From the NCBI RefSeq assembly GCF_024749045.1, contig NZ_CP087184.1:3534001-3598000 (forward strand): DNA of 64,000 nucleotides, written 5' to 3'. Positions 35,382 through 43,309 of the stretch are shown piece after piece (the first letter of the stretch is position 1; the number at the start of each line of letters is the position of its first letter). A program made the position numbers and the translations under genes. The notes under the pieces are model-generated. The model was not told the origin of the DNA, made no database searches, and was given only the letters and a program-made list of their open reading frames with translations. The DNA is from Pseudomonas sp. B21-028 (GTDB lineage Bacteria > Pseudomonadota > Gammaproteobacteria > Pseudomonadales > Pseudomonadaceae).

Positions 35382-36660
35382 GTTCTTCTCCTTGGGCAAT
35401 GCTGGAAAACGGGGATTGGCTGGCAAGTGGTTGTTTGCCCAGCAGCGGGCGCTTGCGGATTTCGCTGAGGTACATCCAGATCAGCGAGACCCAGACCACG
35501 CCGTACAGCAACATGAAGCAGGACGAGCGCACGCCGGTGAGGTCCACCAGGGCACCGAACAGGATCGGCAGCACAAAGCCGCCCAGGCCGCCGGCCAGGC
35601 CGACGATGCCGGACACCGCGCCCATGTTTTTCGGGTAGTCGTTGGCGATGTACTTGAAGACCGAGGCCTTGCCGAACGCGAAGGCGATGCCCATCACGAA
35701 CAGCAGCACGGTGAACAGCGTGGCGCTGAGGCCGATGTGAAAGTCGACGATGCCGTTGACGGTGTGCACTTGCAGCTGGGTCTGGGGGTAGGACAGCAGG
35801 AACAGGCAGATCCAGCTGACCCACAACACCCACCAGGTCACGCTCTGGGCGCCCCAGCGGTCCGACATCCAGCCACCGACGGCACGCAGCACGCCGCCCG
35901 GCAGGGAAAAGCAGGCGGCCAGCAGCGCGGCGCTTTGCAGGCTGAAACCGTATTCCTGCACGTAGTACTTGGTCATCCACAAGGCCAGGGCGACGTAGCC
36001 GCCGAACACGATCGAGTAGTACTGGCAGTAGCGCCACACGGCCGGTTCTTTCAAGGCCTTGAGTTGTTCGCGCAGGCTCGCGCCACCGACGCTGCGATGC
36101 TCCTTTTTCTCGGCGGTGAGGAACCAGAACAGCAGTGCAGTGATGAACAGGATCGCGCTGAACACCTTCGGCACCAGGTGCCAGGTGCCCAGGGCGATCA
36201 GGGCCGGGGCCAGGAACTTAGTGAGCGCGGAACCGGCGTTGCCGGCGCCGAACACACCCATGGCGAAGCCCTGGTTCTGTTTGTCGAACCACTTGGCGAC
36301 GTAGGCGATACCGACCGAAAACGAACCGCCGGCCAGGCCGACAAACAGGCCCAGCACCAGGAACTGCCAGAACTCGGTCGCCAGGGTGATCAGGTACAGC
36401 GGCAATACGCAGGACAGCATCAACAGGAAGAACACGATCCGCCCGCCAAAGCGGTCGGTCAGGATCCCCAGGGGCAGGCGCACCAGCGAACCGGTCAGTA
36501 CCGGAGTGGCGGCCAGCAGGCCGAATTGGGTCTCGTTGAGGGCGAGCATTTCCTTGATCGGAACGCCCAGCACGGCAAACATCATCCAGACCATGAAGCA
36601 CACGGTGAAGGCCAGGGTACTCATCCCCAGTACCAGCCCTTGTTGCACTTGCGCTCGCAT
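35359..36660 (-). CDS. narK1: Nitrate transporter NarK1 type
   Basis: A 433-residue major facilitator protein with twelve membrane helices. The signatures GLAGGSFSVGIAYVAKWF and GIVGLAGGLGGFVLPI mark the shorter NarK1 type, a proton-nitrate symporter thought to start nitrate respiration. The start is ambiguous: ATG at 36660, or an adjacent GTG at 36663 that has better spacing to GGGGAG. It is the first gene of the nar structural operon; an Anr/Dnr box lies 60 bases upstream of the ATG and a NarL-type site beyond it. Confidence 0.93.
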   Translation of the reverse strand: MRAQVQQGLVLGMSTLAFTVCFMVWMMFAVLGVPIKEMLALNETQFGLLAATPVLTGSLVRLPLGILTDRFGGRIVFFLLMLSCVLPLYLITLATEFWQFLVLGLFVGLAGGSFSVGIAYVAKWFDKQNQGFAMGVFGAGNAGSALTKFLAPALIALGTWHLVPKVFSAILFITALLFWFLTAEKKEHRSVGGASLREQLKALKEPAVWRYCQYYSIVFGGYVALALWMTKYYVQEYGFSLQSAALLAACFSLPGGVLRAVGGWMSDRWGAQSVTWWVLWVSWICLFLLSYPQTQLQVHTVNGIVDFHIGLSATLFTVLLFVMGIAFAFGKASVFKYIANDYPKNMGAVSGIVGLAGGLGGFVLPILFGALVDLTGVRSSCFMLLYGVVWVSLIWMYLSEIRKRPLLGKQPLASQSPFSSIAQGEEHVRSANA

Positions 36661-36719
36661 CACGCTGCACTCCCCTCGATTCGATGAGCGCAGCCTAGTG
36701 ATGCGAACCCGGTAAAAAC

Positions 36720-36733
36720 TTGACCTGGGTCAA
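36720..36733 (-). promoter_or_regulatory. Anr/Dnr box of the narK1K2GHJI operon
   Basis: ttgacctgggtcaa is a perfect TTGAC-N4-GTCAA repeat. It sits between the divergent narK1 and narX genes and is well placed for the narK1 promoter. Confidence 0.87.
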
Positions 36734-36771
36734 CGAGCCCAGGGGCCGTCCTGGCCTATGCTGGGCCCGTC

Positions 36772-36787
36772 TACCTCCAAGGGGGTA
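36772..36787. promoter_or_regulatory. NarL 7-2-7 binding site
   Basis: tacctccaagggggta is an inverted repeat of heptamers with a 2-base spacer, matching TACYYMT-N2-AKRRGTA. It lies about 40 bases beyond the Anr/Dnr box in the narK1-narX gap and could serve nitrate activation of narK1 and autoregulation of narXL. Confidence 0.8.
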
Positions 36788-36965
36788 GATCTGGAAATTG
36801 ATAGAACCCTTTGTTTATCAATCTCTTGAACAAGTTGGCCGAGGCTTTTATCGAAACGGAGCGGCCAACAACTCTTTAGAGGTAGTGCGCCCAGGACGGC
36901 TGCAACACCCCTCGTCCGGGACGCTCCATGTCAGGCTTGAACATTTTTTTCCAGGGCCAGCCACG

Positions 36966-38765
36966 ATGATGGGCTGGCTGCGCAGTTCCCTGCCCGCACG
37001 CGCCGGGGTCGCGGTGATTCTCATCGCCATCCTCGCCCTGGCCAGCTCCCTGAGCGCCGGGTTGATCGCCTGGTTCAGCCAGGGCGATGCAGCGGCGATC
37101 AACACCGCCGGTTCGGTGCGCATGGAGACCTACCACCTCAGTTGGAAACTGGCGGCCGGTGCCACCGGGGACGTCACCCCGATCATCGATAGCCTGCAGC
37201 AACGCCTCAATAGCCCTGCCCTTCGCGCCGTGCTGGAAGACGGCCCGACCACCGCCCTGCACCAGAGCTATCGCGACCTCTTGCAACGCTGGAACCAGAC
37301 GCTGCGCCCTGCCGTCGAGCGCGGCGATTCGGCGTTCTTCCAGGCCAGTGCCGACGCGTTCGTCGAGCAACTGGACCGGTTCGTCACCCTGCTGCAACGC
37401 CAGAGCGAGCACAAACAGGGCTGGCAACAGACGATCCAGGGCATGGCGCTGTTCAGCACCATGATCATCCTGCTCATCGGCCTGTACGAATTGCAGTACA
37501 GCGTGATCAGCCCCTTGCAAGAGCTGGTGGTCGCGACCCAGCGTTTTCGCCGTGGCGAGTTCCAGGTGCGGGTCAATCATCAGTCCGAGGATGAATTGGG
37601 CCAGTTGGCGACCAGCTTCAACACCATGGCCGAAACCATCGAGGAGTCCCATCGCACCCTGGAGAACCAGGTCCGGCAAAAGACGTTGAACCTGCAACAG
37701 GCCAATGCCGCCCTGGAGCTGCTGTACCAGAGCAGCCGCAGCCTGGCTACGCGCCAGGCCAATGCCCAAGGCCTGGACGAGTTGATCCAGCGCTTCCAGC
37801 AACGGCTGCCGGGCCTGCGCCTGTCGCTGTGCCTGCAAGGACAATTGCAGGCACCCGCGCGACAGCTGCTGGCCATTCACGGCGCCAACAACCGCGAGGT
37901 CTGCGCCAGCAGCGATTGCGCCACTTGCCAGAAACATGGTGCTGCGCAACCGCTGACGTTCAGCATCAGCAACCAGGGCAATGAGCTGGGCGAACTCAAG
38001 GCGCACTTTGTCGACGGCCACTCGGCACGGCCCTGGGAAACCGCGCTGATCCAGGCCCTGGCCAACCTGATCGGCACCTCACTGTCGCTCAAGCGCCAGC
38101 GCGAGCAGGACCATCGCCTGCTGCTGCTCGACGAACGCACGATCATTGCCAGGGAACTGCACGACTCACTGGCCCAGGCCCTGTCCTATATGAAGCTGCA
38201 AGTCAGTCGCATGCAGACCCTGATGCGTCGTGGCGAACCGGTGCAGACCCTGGAGACGGTGACCGGGGAATTGCGCGAAGGGCTCAACAACGCCTATCGC
38301 CAGTTGCGCGAGTTGCTCACCACCTTCCGCTTGCAGATCCATGACGACGGCCTGGTGGAGGAGCTCAAGGACACCGCCGAAGAGTTCTCCGCCCGTGGGG
38401 ATTTCCAGGTGCATCTGTTCATCGACACCCTGGCCTTCGAGCTGTCGGCCAGCGAGCAGATCCACATCCTGCAGATCACTCGCGAAGCCTTGTCCAATTG
38501 CCTGCGGCATGCCCATGCCGAGAACGCCTGGCTGCAGTTGCGCCAGGAAGGCGAAACGGTCCAGCTGTCGATCGAAGACGATGGCCGTGGGTTCAGCGGT
38601 GAGGTGGACCAGCGCGAACACCATGGCCTGAACATCATGAACGAGCGGTCCCGCAGCCTGCGTGGCCGGTTGCAGATTCTCTCCCGAACTCCCCAGGGCA
38701 CCCGTATCCAGGTGCGCTTCCAACCGGAATTCCTGGGTCAACCCACCGAAGGCCTTGCCACATGA
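36966..38765 (+). CDS. narX: Nitrate/nitrite sensor kinase NarX
   Basis: A 599-residue sensor. A membrane helix (about 13-36) leads to the P-box, INTAGSVRMETYHLSW near residues 43-58, which binds nitrate in the periplasm. A second helix lies near 159-178, followed by HAMP and a central module with a Cys cluster (CASSDCATC near 315). Then comes the HisKA_3 phosphoacceptor region RELHDSLAQALSYMKLQV, with the His near 398, and a HATPase domain (EDDGRGF, EHHGLNIMNER). The start at 36966 places the first helix at the N terminus, although the ribosome-binding site is weak and upstream starts are possible. It overlaps narL as ATGA. Confidence 0.93.
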   Translation: MMGWLRSSLPARAGVAVILIAILALASSLSAGLIAWFSQGDAAAINTAGSVRMETYHLSWKLAAGATGDVTPIIDSLQQRLNSPALRAVLEDGPTTALHQSYRDLLQRWNQTLRPAVERGDSAFFQASADAFVEQLDRFVTLLQRQSEHKQGWQQTIQGMALFSTMIILLIGLYELQYSVISPLQELVVATQRFRRGEFQVRVNHQSEDELGQLATSFNTMAETIEESHRTLENQVRQKTLNLQQANAALELLYQSSRSLATRQANAQGLDELIQRFQQRLPGLRLSLCLQGQLQAPARQLLAIHGANNREVCASSDCATCQKHGAAQPLTFSISNQGNELGELKAHFVDGHSARPWETALIQALANLIGTSLSLKRQREQDHRLLLLDERTIIARELHDSLAQALSYMKLQVSRMQTLMRRGEPVQTLETVTGELREGLNNAYRQLRELLTTFRLQIHDDGLVEELKDTAEEFSARGDFQVHLFIDTLAFELSASEQIHILQITREALSNCLRHAHAENAWLQLRQEGETVQLSIEDDGRGFSGEVDQREHHGLNIMNERSRSLRGRLQILSRTPQGTRIQVRFQPEFLGQPTEGLAT

Positions 38766-39409
38766 ACGCCCCCCTGCGCCACTCCCTGCTACTGGTCGAC
38801 GACCATCCGATGATGCGTCGCGGGATCCGTCAGATGCTCGAGCTCGAAGACGATCTGCAGATCGTCGGCGAAGCCAGCCATGGCGAAGAAGCCCTGACGC
38901 TGATCGAACCGCTCAAGCCCGATCTGGTGCTGCTGGACAACAACATGCCGCAGATGAACGGCATCGAGACCCTGCGTCGGCTGCGGGCCATGCACTACAG
39001 CGGCAAGGTGCTGCTGTTCACCGTGTCCGACGCCGAGGACGACATCCGCGATGCCCTGCGCCTGGACGCCAATGGCTACCTGCTCAAGGACATGGAACCC
39101 GAATTGCTGATCCAGTACATCCGCGACGCCCTCGGCGGGGCCCTGGTGATCAGTCCCGGCCTGACCCGCGTCATGGCCCAGGCCCTGCGCTCGCCACCGC
39201 GCCAGCCCGAAGTGGAACTGACCGAACGCGAACGCCAGGTACTCAAGACCATCGCCAGCGGCTACAGCAACAAGGTCATCGGGCACAAACTGGGCATCAC
39301 CGAAGGCACGGTCAAGGTCCACGTCAAGAACCTCCTGCACAAACTCGGCTTGCGCTCGCGGGTCGAGGCGGCGGTCTGGGCGATGGAGCATTTGCGCGGA
39401 GCCGGCTGA
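38762..39409 (+). CDS. narL: Nitrate/nitrite response regulator NarL
   Basis: A 215-residue two-component regulator. The receiver domain shows LLLVDDHPMMRRG (acidic pocket) and DLVLLDNNMPQMNG with the phosphoacceptor Asp59. The C terminus has a LuxR-type helix-turn-helix (LTERERQVLKTIASGYSNKVIG and LGITEGTVKVHVKNLLHKL, each a known landmark). It is translationally coupled to narX. It should bind the TACYYMT-type heptamers found between narK1 and narX. Confidence 0.95.
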   Translation: MNAPLRHSLLLVDDHPMMRRGIRQMLELEDDLQIVGEASHGEEALTLIEPLKPDLVLLDNNMPQMNGIETLRRLRAMHYSGKVLLFTVSDAEDDIRDALRLDANGYLLKDMEPELLIQYIRDALGGALVISPGLTRVMAQALRSPPRQPEVELTERERQVLKTIASGYSNKVIGHKLGITEGTVKVHVKNLLHKLGLRSRVEAAVWAMEHLRGAG

Positions 39410-39429
39410 ATCAGCTCCCACCTAGTGCT

Positions 39430-39951
39430 TGCAGGCAGTGTGTCTGACACAGATCCCCTGTGGGAGCGAGCCCTGCTCGCGATGGCGTCAGCACAGCCAA
39501 CATCCCGGCAAGCAGACACACCGTTTTCGCGAGCAAGCCCGCTCCCACAGTAGTTTCTGGTACCGGCTAGCTCTGCGTCCGACACAAGTCCCTGTGGGAG
39601 CCGGGCTTGCCCGCGATGGCGTCAGTACAGCCAACATCCCGCCAGCTGACCCACCGCTATCGCGAGCAAGCCCGCTCCCACAGTAGTTTCTGGTGCCGGC
39701 TAGCTCTGCGTCCGACACAAATCCCTGTGGGAGCCGGGCTTGCCCGCGATGGCGTCAGTACAGCCAACATACCCGCCAGCTGACCCACCGCTATCGCGAG
39801 CAGGCTCGCTCCCACAGTGGTTCCTGGTGTCTGCTGGCTTTGTGTCTGGCACAGATCCCCTGTGGGAGCGAGCCCTGCTCGCGATTGCGTCAGCACAGCC
39901 AACATCCCGGCAAGCAGACACACCGTTTTCGCGAGCAAGCCCGCTCCCACA
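39430..39951. repeat. Tandem BIME array of REP pairs, left part (four units)
   Basis: About 520 gene-free bases made of four near-identical units with a period of 133-135 bases; ctgtgggag recurs at 39459, 39592, 39725 and 39860. Each unit holds a forward REP, a spacer (gcgtcagtacagccaacatc), an inverted REP ending in gctcccac, and a linker (tttctggtaccggctagc). Two forward REP variants alternate, agccctgctcgcgat and gccgggcttgcccgcgat. The array continues beyond the inserted IS element at 41310, so it was one array of at least six units before insertion. Confidence 0.92.
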
Positions 39952-39954
39952 TCT

Positions 39955-39966
39955 ATGGTTACCCCC
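39955..39966 (-). repeat. Subterminal inverted repeat of the IS, transposase 3' side
   Basis: atggttaccccc pairs with gggggtagccat at the other end with 11 of 12 positions matching. Confidence 0.85.
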
Positions 39967-40202
39967 TTTTCTGCAATACTGTCTTTGATGCGTGTTTGGC
40001 TTGCTTTCATCTATCCGGCGTCTGGGTGGGGAATTGCGTCCCCCGCGCCTTGATGAGAATTCGATGCCCGACGATCCTGATTAGTTGAACGGCCTTGCAG
40101 CCGTGTGGGAGCCCAGGGTTTTCGTCAGGCCGGTTAGCCGTTCATGTCATCTGTTATCCAGCATCGCAAAACCAGGTAGGTGGTGCTCGGGTAATAGCGG
40201 GG
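39967..40202 (-). ncRNA. Candidate bridge-RNA region of the IS
   Basis: This 236-base non-coding stretch lies downstream of the transposase gene. In the IS1111 group the RNA that pairs with donor and target DNA is encoded on this side of the gene, whereas IS110-group elements such as IS621 carry it upstream. Here the upstream region is only about 60 bases between repeat and gene, too short for it. The RNA borders and loops have not been worked out. Confidence 0.45.
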
Positions 40203-41231
40203 TCAGGCGTTCATCGCGCTTGGCCCTGCATCGAATACCGTATGGTTTGCCGCAATTGACCAAGCGATCCTGGCTAACTTGTTGGCCAGTGCGCAGACCA
40301 CAAGGTTGCGGTGACGGTGGCTGGCCAGGAGCTTGCGAACCCAATCGGCCAGCTTCCCTTCCTGTCGATCCAGCCTGTTCACATACGTCTGGGCACACTG
40401 GACGAACAGGCGCCTTTGATTTCGATCGCCACGCTTGCTGATGCCCAAAAGTACCGTCCGTCCGCCCGTTGAGTGTTGTTTGGGGACCAGTCCAATTGAC
40501 GCTGAGAAGTCTCGACCACATTTGAACTGCTTACCGTCGCCCACTTCGGCAGCCAGGACGCTGGAGGTGATCGGACCCACGCACGGCATTGTCATCAGGC
40601 GGGAGGCCAGATCATCTCCAGCGGCCTGGCAGTCGACCTCCTTGTCTAACGCCTTGATACGCAGATTGAGGTAGAGGTAATGCTCGTACAAGTCCGCCAG
40701 GAGTTTGCGGATGAGCCCATGAAATGAACTTGCCTCCAACAGGGCTGGTATGTCCTTGAGCGATTTGTAGCCTGGAGTCAGGCTGACGCCGACTTCCAGA
40801 AACGCTGCATGGATCCGATTGACGGTCGCCGTGCGATCCTTAATGAACGAGTCGCGCACCGAGTTGAGCATCGCCAAAGCCTGCTGAGCTTGGTTTTTAA
40901 CCGGTACAAAGCGCATCGTGGGACGACTGGCGGCCTCGCAGATTGCCTCGGCATCGGCGAAATCGTTTTTGTTGCTTTTCACATAAGGACGTACGAGATG
41001 AGGCGCTATCAGTTTGGGAGAATGCCCAAACTTGGCGACTTCTTGCGCCATGAAATGGGCCCCACCACAGGCTTCCATCACGACGATGCACGGTTCGAGA
41101 TTTGCTAGATGCTGGAGGAGCTCCACTCGCTTAAACTTTTTGCGCAGAAGTGGATGCCCCTGATCATCTTGCTCATGTACGTGAAAGGTGAGCTTTCCAA
41201 GGTCGATGGCGACAACGGCTACTTTGTTCAT
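40203..41231 (-). CDS. IS110-family transposase (DEDD recombinase)
   Basis: A 342-residue intact transposase. The RuvC-like DEDD residues are visible as D10 (VAIDLGK), E53 (VVMEACGG), D90 and D93 (KSNKNDFADAEAI). The C-terminal Tnp domain has LMTMPCVGPITSSVLAAEVGD and CGRDFSASIGLVPKQHSTGG with the conserved Ser near 242-244, followed by GISKRGDRNQRRLFV. No frameshift or stop is present, so the element may be active. GGAG lies 9 bases before the ATG. Confidence 0.94.
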   Translation of the reverse strand: MNKVAVVAIDLGKLTFHVHEQDDQGHPLLRKKFKRVELLQHLANLEPCIVVMEACGGAHFMAQEVAKFGHSPKLIAPHLVRPYVKSNKNDFADAEAICEAASRPTMRFVPVKNQAQQALAMLNSVRDSFIKDRTATVNRIHAAFLEVGVSLTPGYKSLKDIPALLEASSFHGLIRKLLADLYEHYLYLNLRIKALDKEVDCQAAGDDLASRLMTMPCVGPITSSVLAAEVGDGKQFKCGRDFSASIGLVPKQHSTGGRTVLLGISKRGDRNQRRLFVQCAQTYVNRLDRQEGKLADWVRKLLASHRHRNLVVCALANKLARIAWSIAANHTVFDAGPSAMNA

Positions 41232-41251
41232 GACGGCGGTCTCCGGTAGAT

Positions 41252-41286
41252 CCCCCTGTGAAAGCTTAGTGGGCGTTCACAGGGGG
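41252..41286 (-). promoter_or_regulatory. Hairpin in the transposase leader
   Basis: ccccctgtgaa and ttcacaggggg form a perfect 11-bp stem around a 13-base loop, between the subterminal repeat and the transposase ATG. In the transposase transcript it would fold just upstream of the ribosome-binding site. It might limit expression from outside promoters, or form part of the end structure used for recombination. Confidence 0.7.
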
Positions 41287-41290
41287 CAGC

Positions 41291-41302
41291 GGGGGTAGCC
41301 AT
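41291..41302 (-). repeat. Subterminal inverted repeat of the IS, transposase 5' side
   Basis: gggggtagccat, the partner of the repeat at 39955-39966, lies 7 bases inside the inferred element end. Confidence 0.85.
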
Positions 41303-41309
41303 CTCATTA

Positions 41310-41612
41310 GTAGTTTCTGGTGCCGGCTAGCTCTGCGTCCGACACAAATCCCTGTGGGAGCCGGGCTTGCCCGCGATAGCGTCAGTACAGCCAACATCCC
41401 GGCAAGCTGCCCCACCGCTATCGCGAGCAGGCTCGCTCCCACAGTGGTTCCTGGTGTTTGCTGGCTCTGCGTCCGACACAAATCCCTGTGGGAGCCGGGC
41501 TTGCCCGCGATGGCGTCAGTACAGCCAACATCCCCGCCAGCTGACCCACCGCTATCGCGAGCAAGCCCGCTCCCACAGTGGTTCCTGGCGTCTGCTGGTT
41601 TTGTGTCTGGCA
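41310..41612. repeat. Tandem BIME array, right part (two units and a remnant)
   Basis: The array resumes after the IS with units anchored at 41352 and 41486 (period 134) and a final linker (tggttcctggcgtctgctgg). Sequence and order match the left part. The remaining 120 bases to the dnr start hold that gene's promoter; two gaggta heptamers (about 41634 and 41667) resemble single NarL half-sites, but no Anr/Dnr box is visible. Confidence 0.9.
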
Positions 41613-41734
41613 CTGACCACATTTTGGGGTTTGAGAGGTAGTGCACGACCCCCATCCCTCTTCCGAGGTAGGCCTGCCGAGGCATAGGCCGGCGGCGCGT
41701 GGGGTTCTACCATGACGGCACGCGGAGGTACGCC

Positions 41735-42412
41735 ATGCTGACTCACCCTTCCATCGTTCTAATGTTGCGTCGTCACCACTTGTTCAGCCACTTGCCGGAG
41801 CGCGTCTTCGAAGACGTGTGCAACCTGGCCGTGCTCAAGCGCCTGGAGTGCAACAGCACACTCATGCACCAGGGCGACCCGGCCAGGCGGTTTTTCCTGT
41901 TGATCAGCGGTCAGGTCAAGCTGTTCCGGGTCACTGGCGAGGGCCAGGAGAACCTGGTGGAGATCATCCAGCCCGGCCAGACCTTCGCCGAGGCGCTGCT
42001 GTTCAGCCAGGCCCGTTGCTATCCGGTAAGCGCGGCAGCGCTCAAGGACAGCGTGCTGGTGAGTATCGAAGGCACCCATTATCGCAAGGCCCTGGAAGAC
42101 CAACCCAAGGTCTGCCTGGCGATTCTGGCGAGCATCAGCATGCACTTGCACCAACGCCTCAAGGACATCGATAACCTGACCCTGGCCAGCGCCAGCCGGC
42201 GTGTCATCAATTTCCTGTTGCAGGAGCGCGATCCCCGCAACGGCCAGGTGGTGCTGCAAGTGTCCAAGCGCCTGGTGGCCTCCAAGCTGGGTATCCAGCC
42301 GGAAACCTTCTCGCGCATTCTCCATCGCCTGGTGGACGGCGGCCTGATCGCCATGGAGCGGCGCAACATTCGCATCCTGGCCGAGGAGGCGCTGGTGGAT
42401 TACCAGCAATAG
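41735..42412 (+). CDS. dnr: Dnr-type CRP/FNR-family regulator
   Basis: A 225-residue regulator without the N-terminal Cys set of Anr/FNR, so not an oxygen-sensing Fe-S protein. It has the cyclic-nucleotide-binding fold (FFLLISGQVKLFRVTGEGQE, GQTFAEALLF) and a C-terminal winged helix with KRLVASKLGIQPETFSRILHRL, whose ETFSR matches the recognition helix of Dnr. Dnr senses NO through heme and activates denitrification genes at TTGAT-N4-ATCAA sites. The ATG at 41735 has GGAGG upstream. It sits between the nar genes and the moa/ubi operon, whose promoters carry such boxes. Confidence 0.9.
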   Translation: MLTHPSIVLMLRRHHLFSHLPERVFEDVCNLAVLKRLECNSTLMHQGDPARRFFLLISGQVKLFRVTGEGQENLVEIIQPGQTFAEALLFSQARCYPVSAAALKDSVLVSIEGTHYRKALEDQPKVCLAILASISMHLHQRLKDIDNLTLASASRRVINFLLQERDPRNGQVVLQVSKRLVASKLGIQPETFSRILHRLVDGGLIAMERRNIRILAEEALVDYQQ

Positions 42413-42459
42413 CACCGCATTGTGGTGATCGCAGGACTCACAGGATAGGAGCGGCCCCT

Positions 42460-42834
42460 CTAATCTGCGCTTGGCCCCCTGACAATCGGTACGAGGTACT
42501 CGAACAAGGCATCCCCCTCGTCTTCCGTGCAATCGACCCCATACCGCTTGCGCAAGCCCAACTGGCTCAGGACCACAGGCACATCCGCCTTCAACCCGTG
42601 TTGCTGCAAACAGCCCTGCACGCATTGCAAGGGGCAGCCGTCCAGCGCAATGATCCGCCGTCCCGAGCGGGCCTTGTTGACCAGCACCGCGACGTGCCCG
42701 CCCACCCCGACGATGCAGGACATCTCGGCCAGGCCTGCGCGGTCCAGGCGCAGGGCGACGGTATTGGCCAGTTGCGCGACGTTGGAGCAGCCGGAGCAGG
42801 AGTACACCAGGGGCAAATCATCAAGTGCCTTCAT
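42460..42834 (-). CDS. DGC-domain putative zinc-binding protein
   Basis: A 124-residue protein of the DGC family (putative zinc-binding). Conserved Cys groups are YSCSGCSNVAQLAN near the N terminus and LDGCPLQCVQGCL, including the DGC triad that names the family. No enzyme function is established. It follows ubiT with a single base between stop and start, so it belongs to the ubiUVT operon; a metal or Fe-S-related role there is inference. Confidence 0.85.
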   Translation of the reverse strand: MKALDDLPLVYSCSGCSNVAQLANTVALRLDRAGLAEMSCIVGVGGHVAVLVNKARSGRRIIALDGCPLQCVQGCLQQHGLKADVPVVLSQLGLRKRYGVDCTEDEGDALFEYLVPIVRGPSAD

Positions 42835-42835
42835 C

Positions 42836-43309
42836 TCATCCCACCGTCGCCAGGCCTTTCCCCGCCCGCTCCAGGTTGCGCCACAACCAGGGTGGCAACA
42901 CGTCCGGATCGAGGCTGTCGATCAGGTTCTTCAGTGCCAACCCCAGCTCAGTATCGCCTTCGATGACCAGCCGCCGTCGGAAGAACAGCGTATCGGGGTC
43001 TTCCTGACGACTGGCGAGCAACAGGAACTCACGCCAGTTGCCGCTGATGGTGACCTGGGCTTCGGCCCGTTCGGCGATGCGCAGGCCCTCACGCCCCAGC
43101 GTCAGGTACCAGCGCAAGCCCAGGTCAGGCACCCGCAGGCACAGCCAGCGGTCACGCAGTACATCGAACCCGCCATCGTGCAGCGGTTCGGCCAGGCACC
43201 GATTGAGCGCCTGCTGCAACACCAGTCGCTGCACCGCGAACGGTACCTTGCCGATCAGCGGCAGCACGCGGTCGGCGCCTTTGAGCATCCACTTCTTCGG
43301 ACTCAGCAC
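42836..43309 (-). CDS. ubiT: Ubiquinone biosynthesis accessory factor UbiT (SCP2 domain)
   Basis: A 157-residue SCP2 sterol-binding-like protein (LRVPDLGLRWYLTLGREGLRI, FFRRRLVIEGDTELGLALKNLIDS) corresponding to E. coli YhbT/UbiT. UbiT binds lipid intermediates and, with UbiU and UbiV, allows ubiquinone synthesis without oxygen. Its start overlaps the ubiV end by 7 bases. Confidence 0.93.
   Translation of the reverse strand: MLSPKKWMLKGADRVLPLIGKVPFAVQRLVLQQALNRCLAEPLHDGGFDVLRDRWLCLRVPDLGLRWYLTLGREGLRIAERAEAQVTISGNWREFLLLASRQEDPDTLFFRRRLVIEGDTELGLALKNLIDSLDPDVLPPWLWRNLERAGKGLATVG

Larger units (their letters stand above)
39951..41309 (-). mobile_element. IS110-family (IS1111 group) insertion sequence in the BIME array
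   Basis: The ends can be set by comparing the interrupted array with intact units. The left flank stops after gctcccac(a), and the right flank resumes at (g)tagtttctgg, the exact continuation in other units. Inside are 12-base subterminal inverted repeats with one mismatch: atggttaccccc at 39955-39966 and gggggtagccat at 41291-41302, set 4 and 7 bases from the ends. This offset pattern is typical of the IS1111 group. One transposase gene is present, with 70 bases on its 5' side and 236 on its 3' side. No target duplication is needed or clearly seen. Confidence 0.88.

Noticed and set aside
39430..41612. Regular repeats suggesting a CRISPR array
   Set aside because: The period is about 133 bases, the repeats are paired imperfect palindromes and the spacers are nearly identical. 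This is a BIME/REP array, not CRISPR, and no cas genes are near.
41620..41734. Search for an Anr/Dnr box before dnr
   Set aside because: No TTGAY-N4-RTCAA match was found. Only single gaggta heptamers are present, too weak to call NarL sites.
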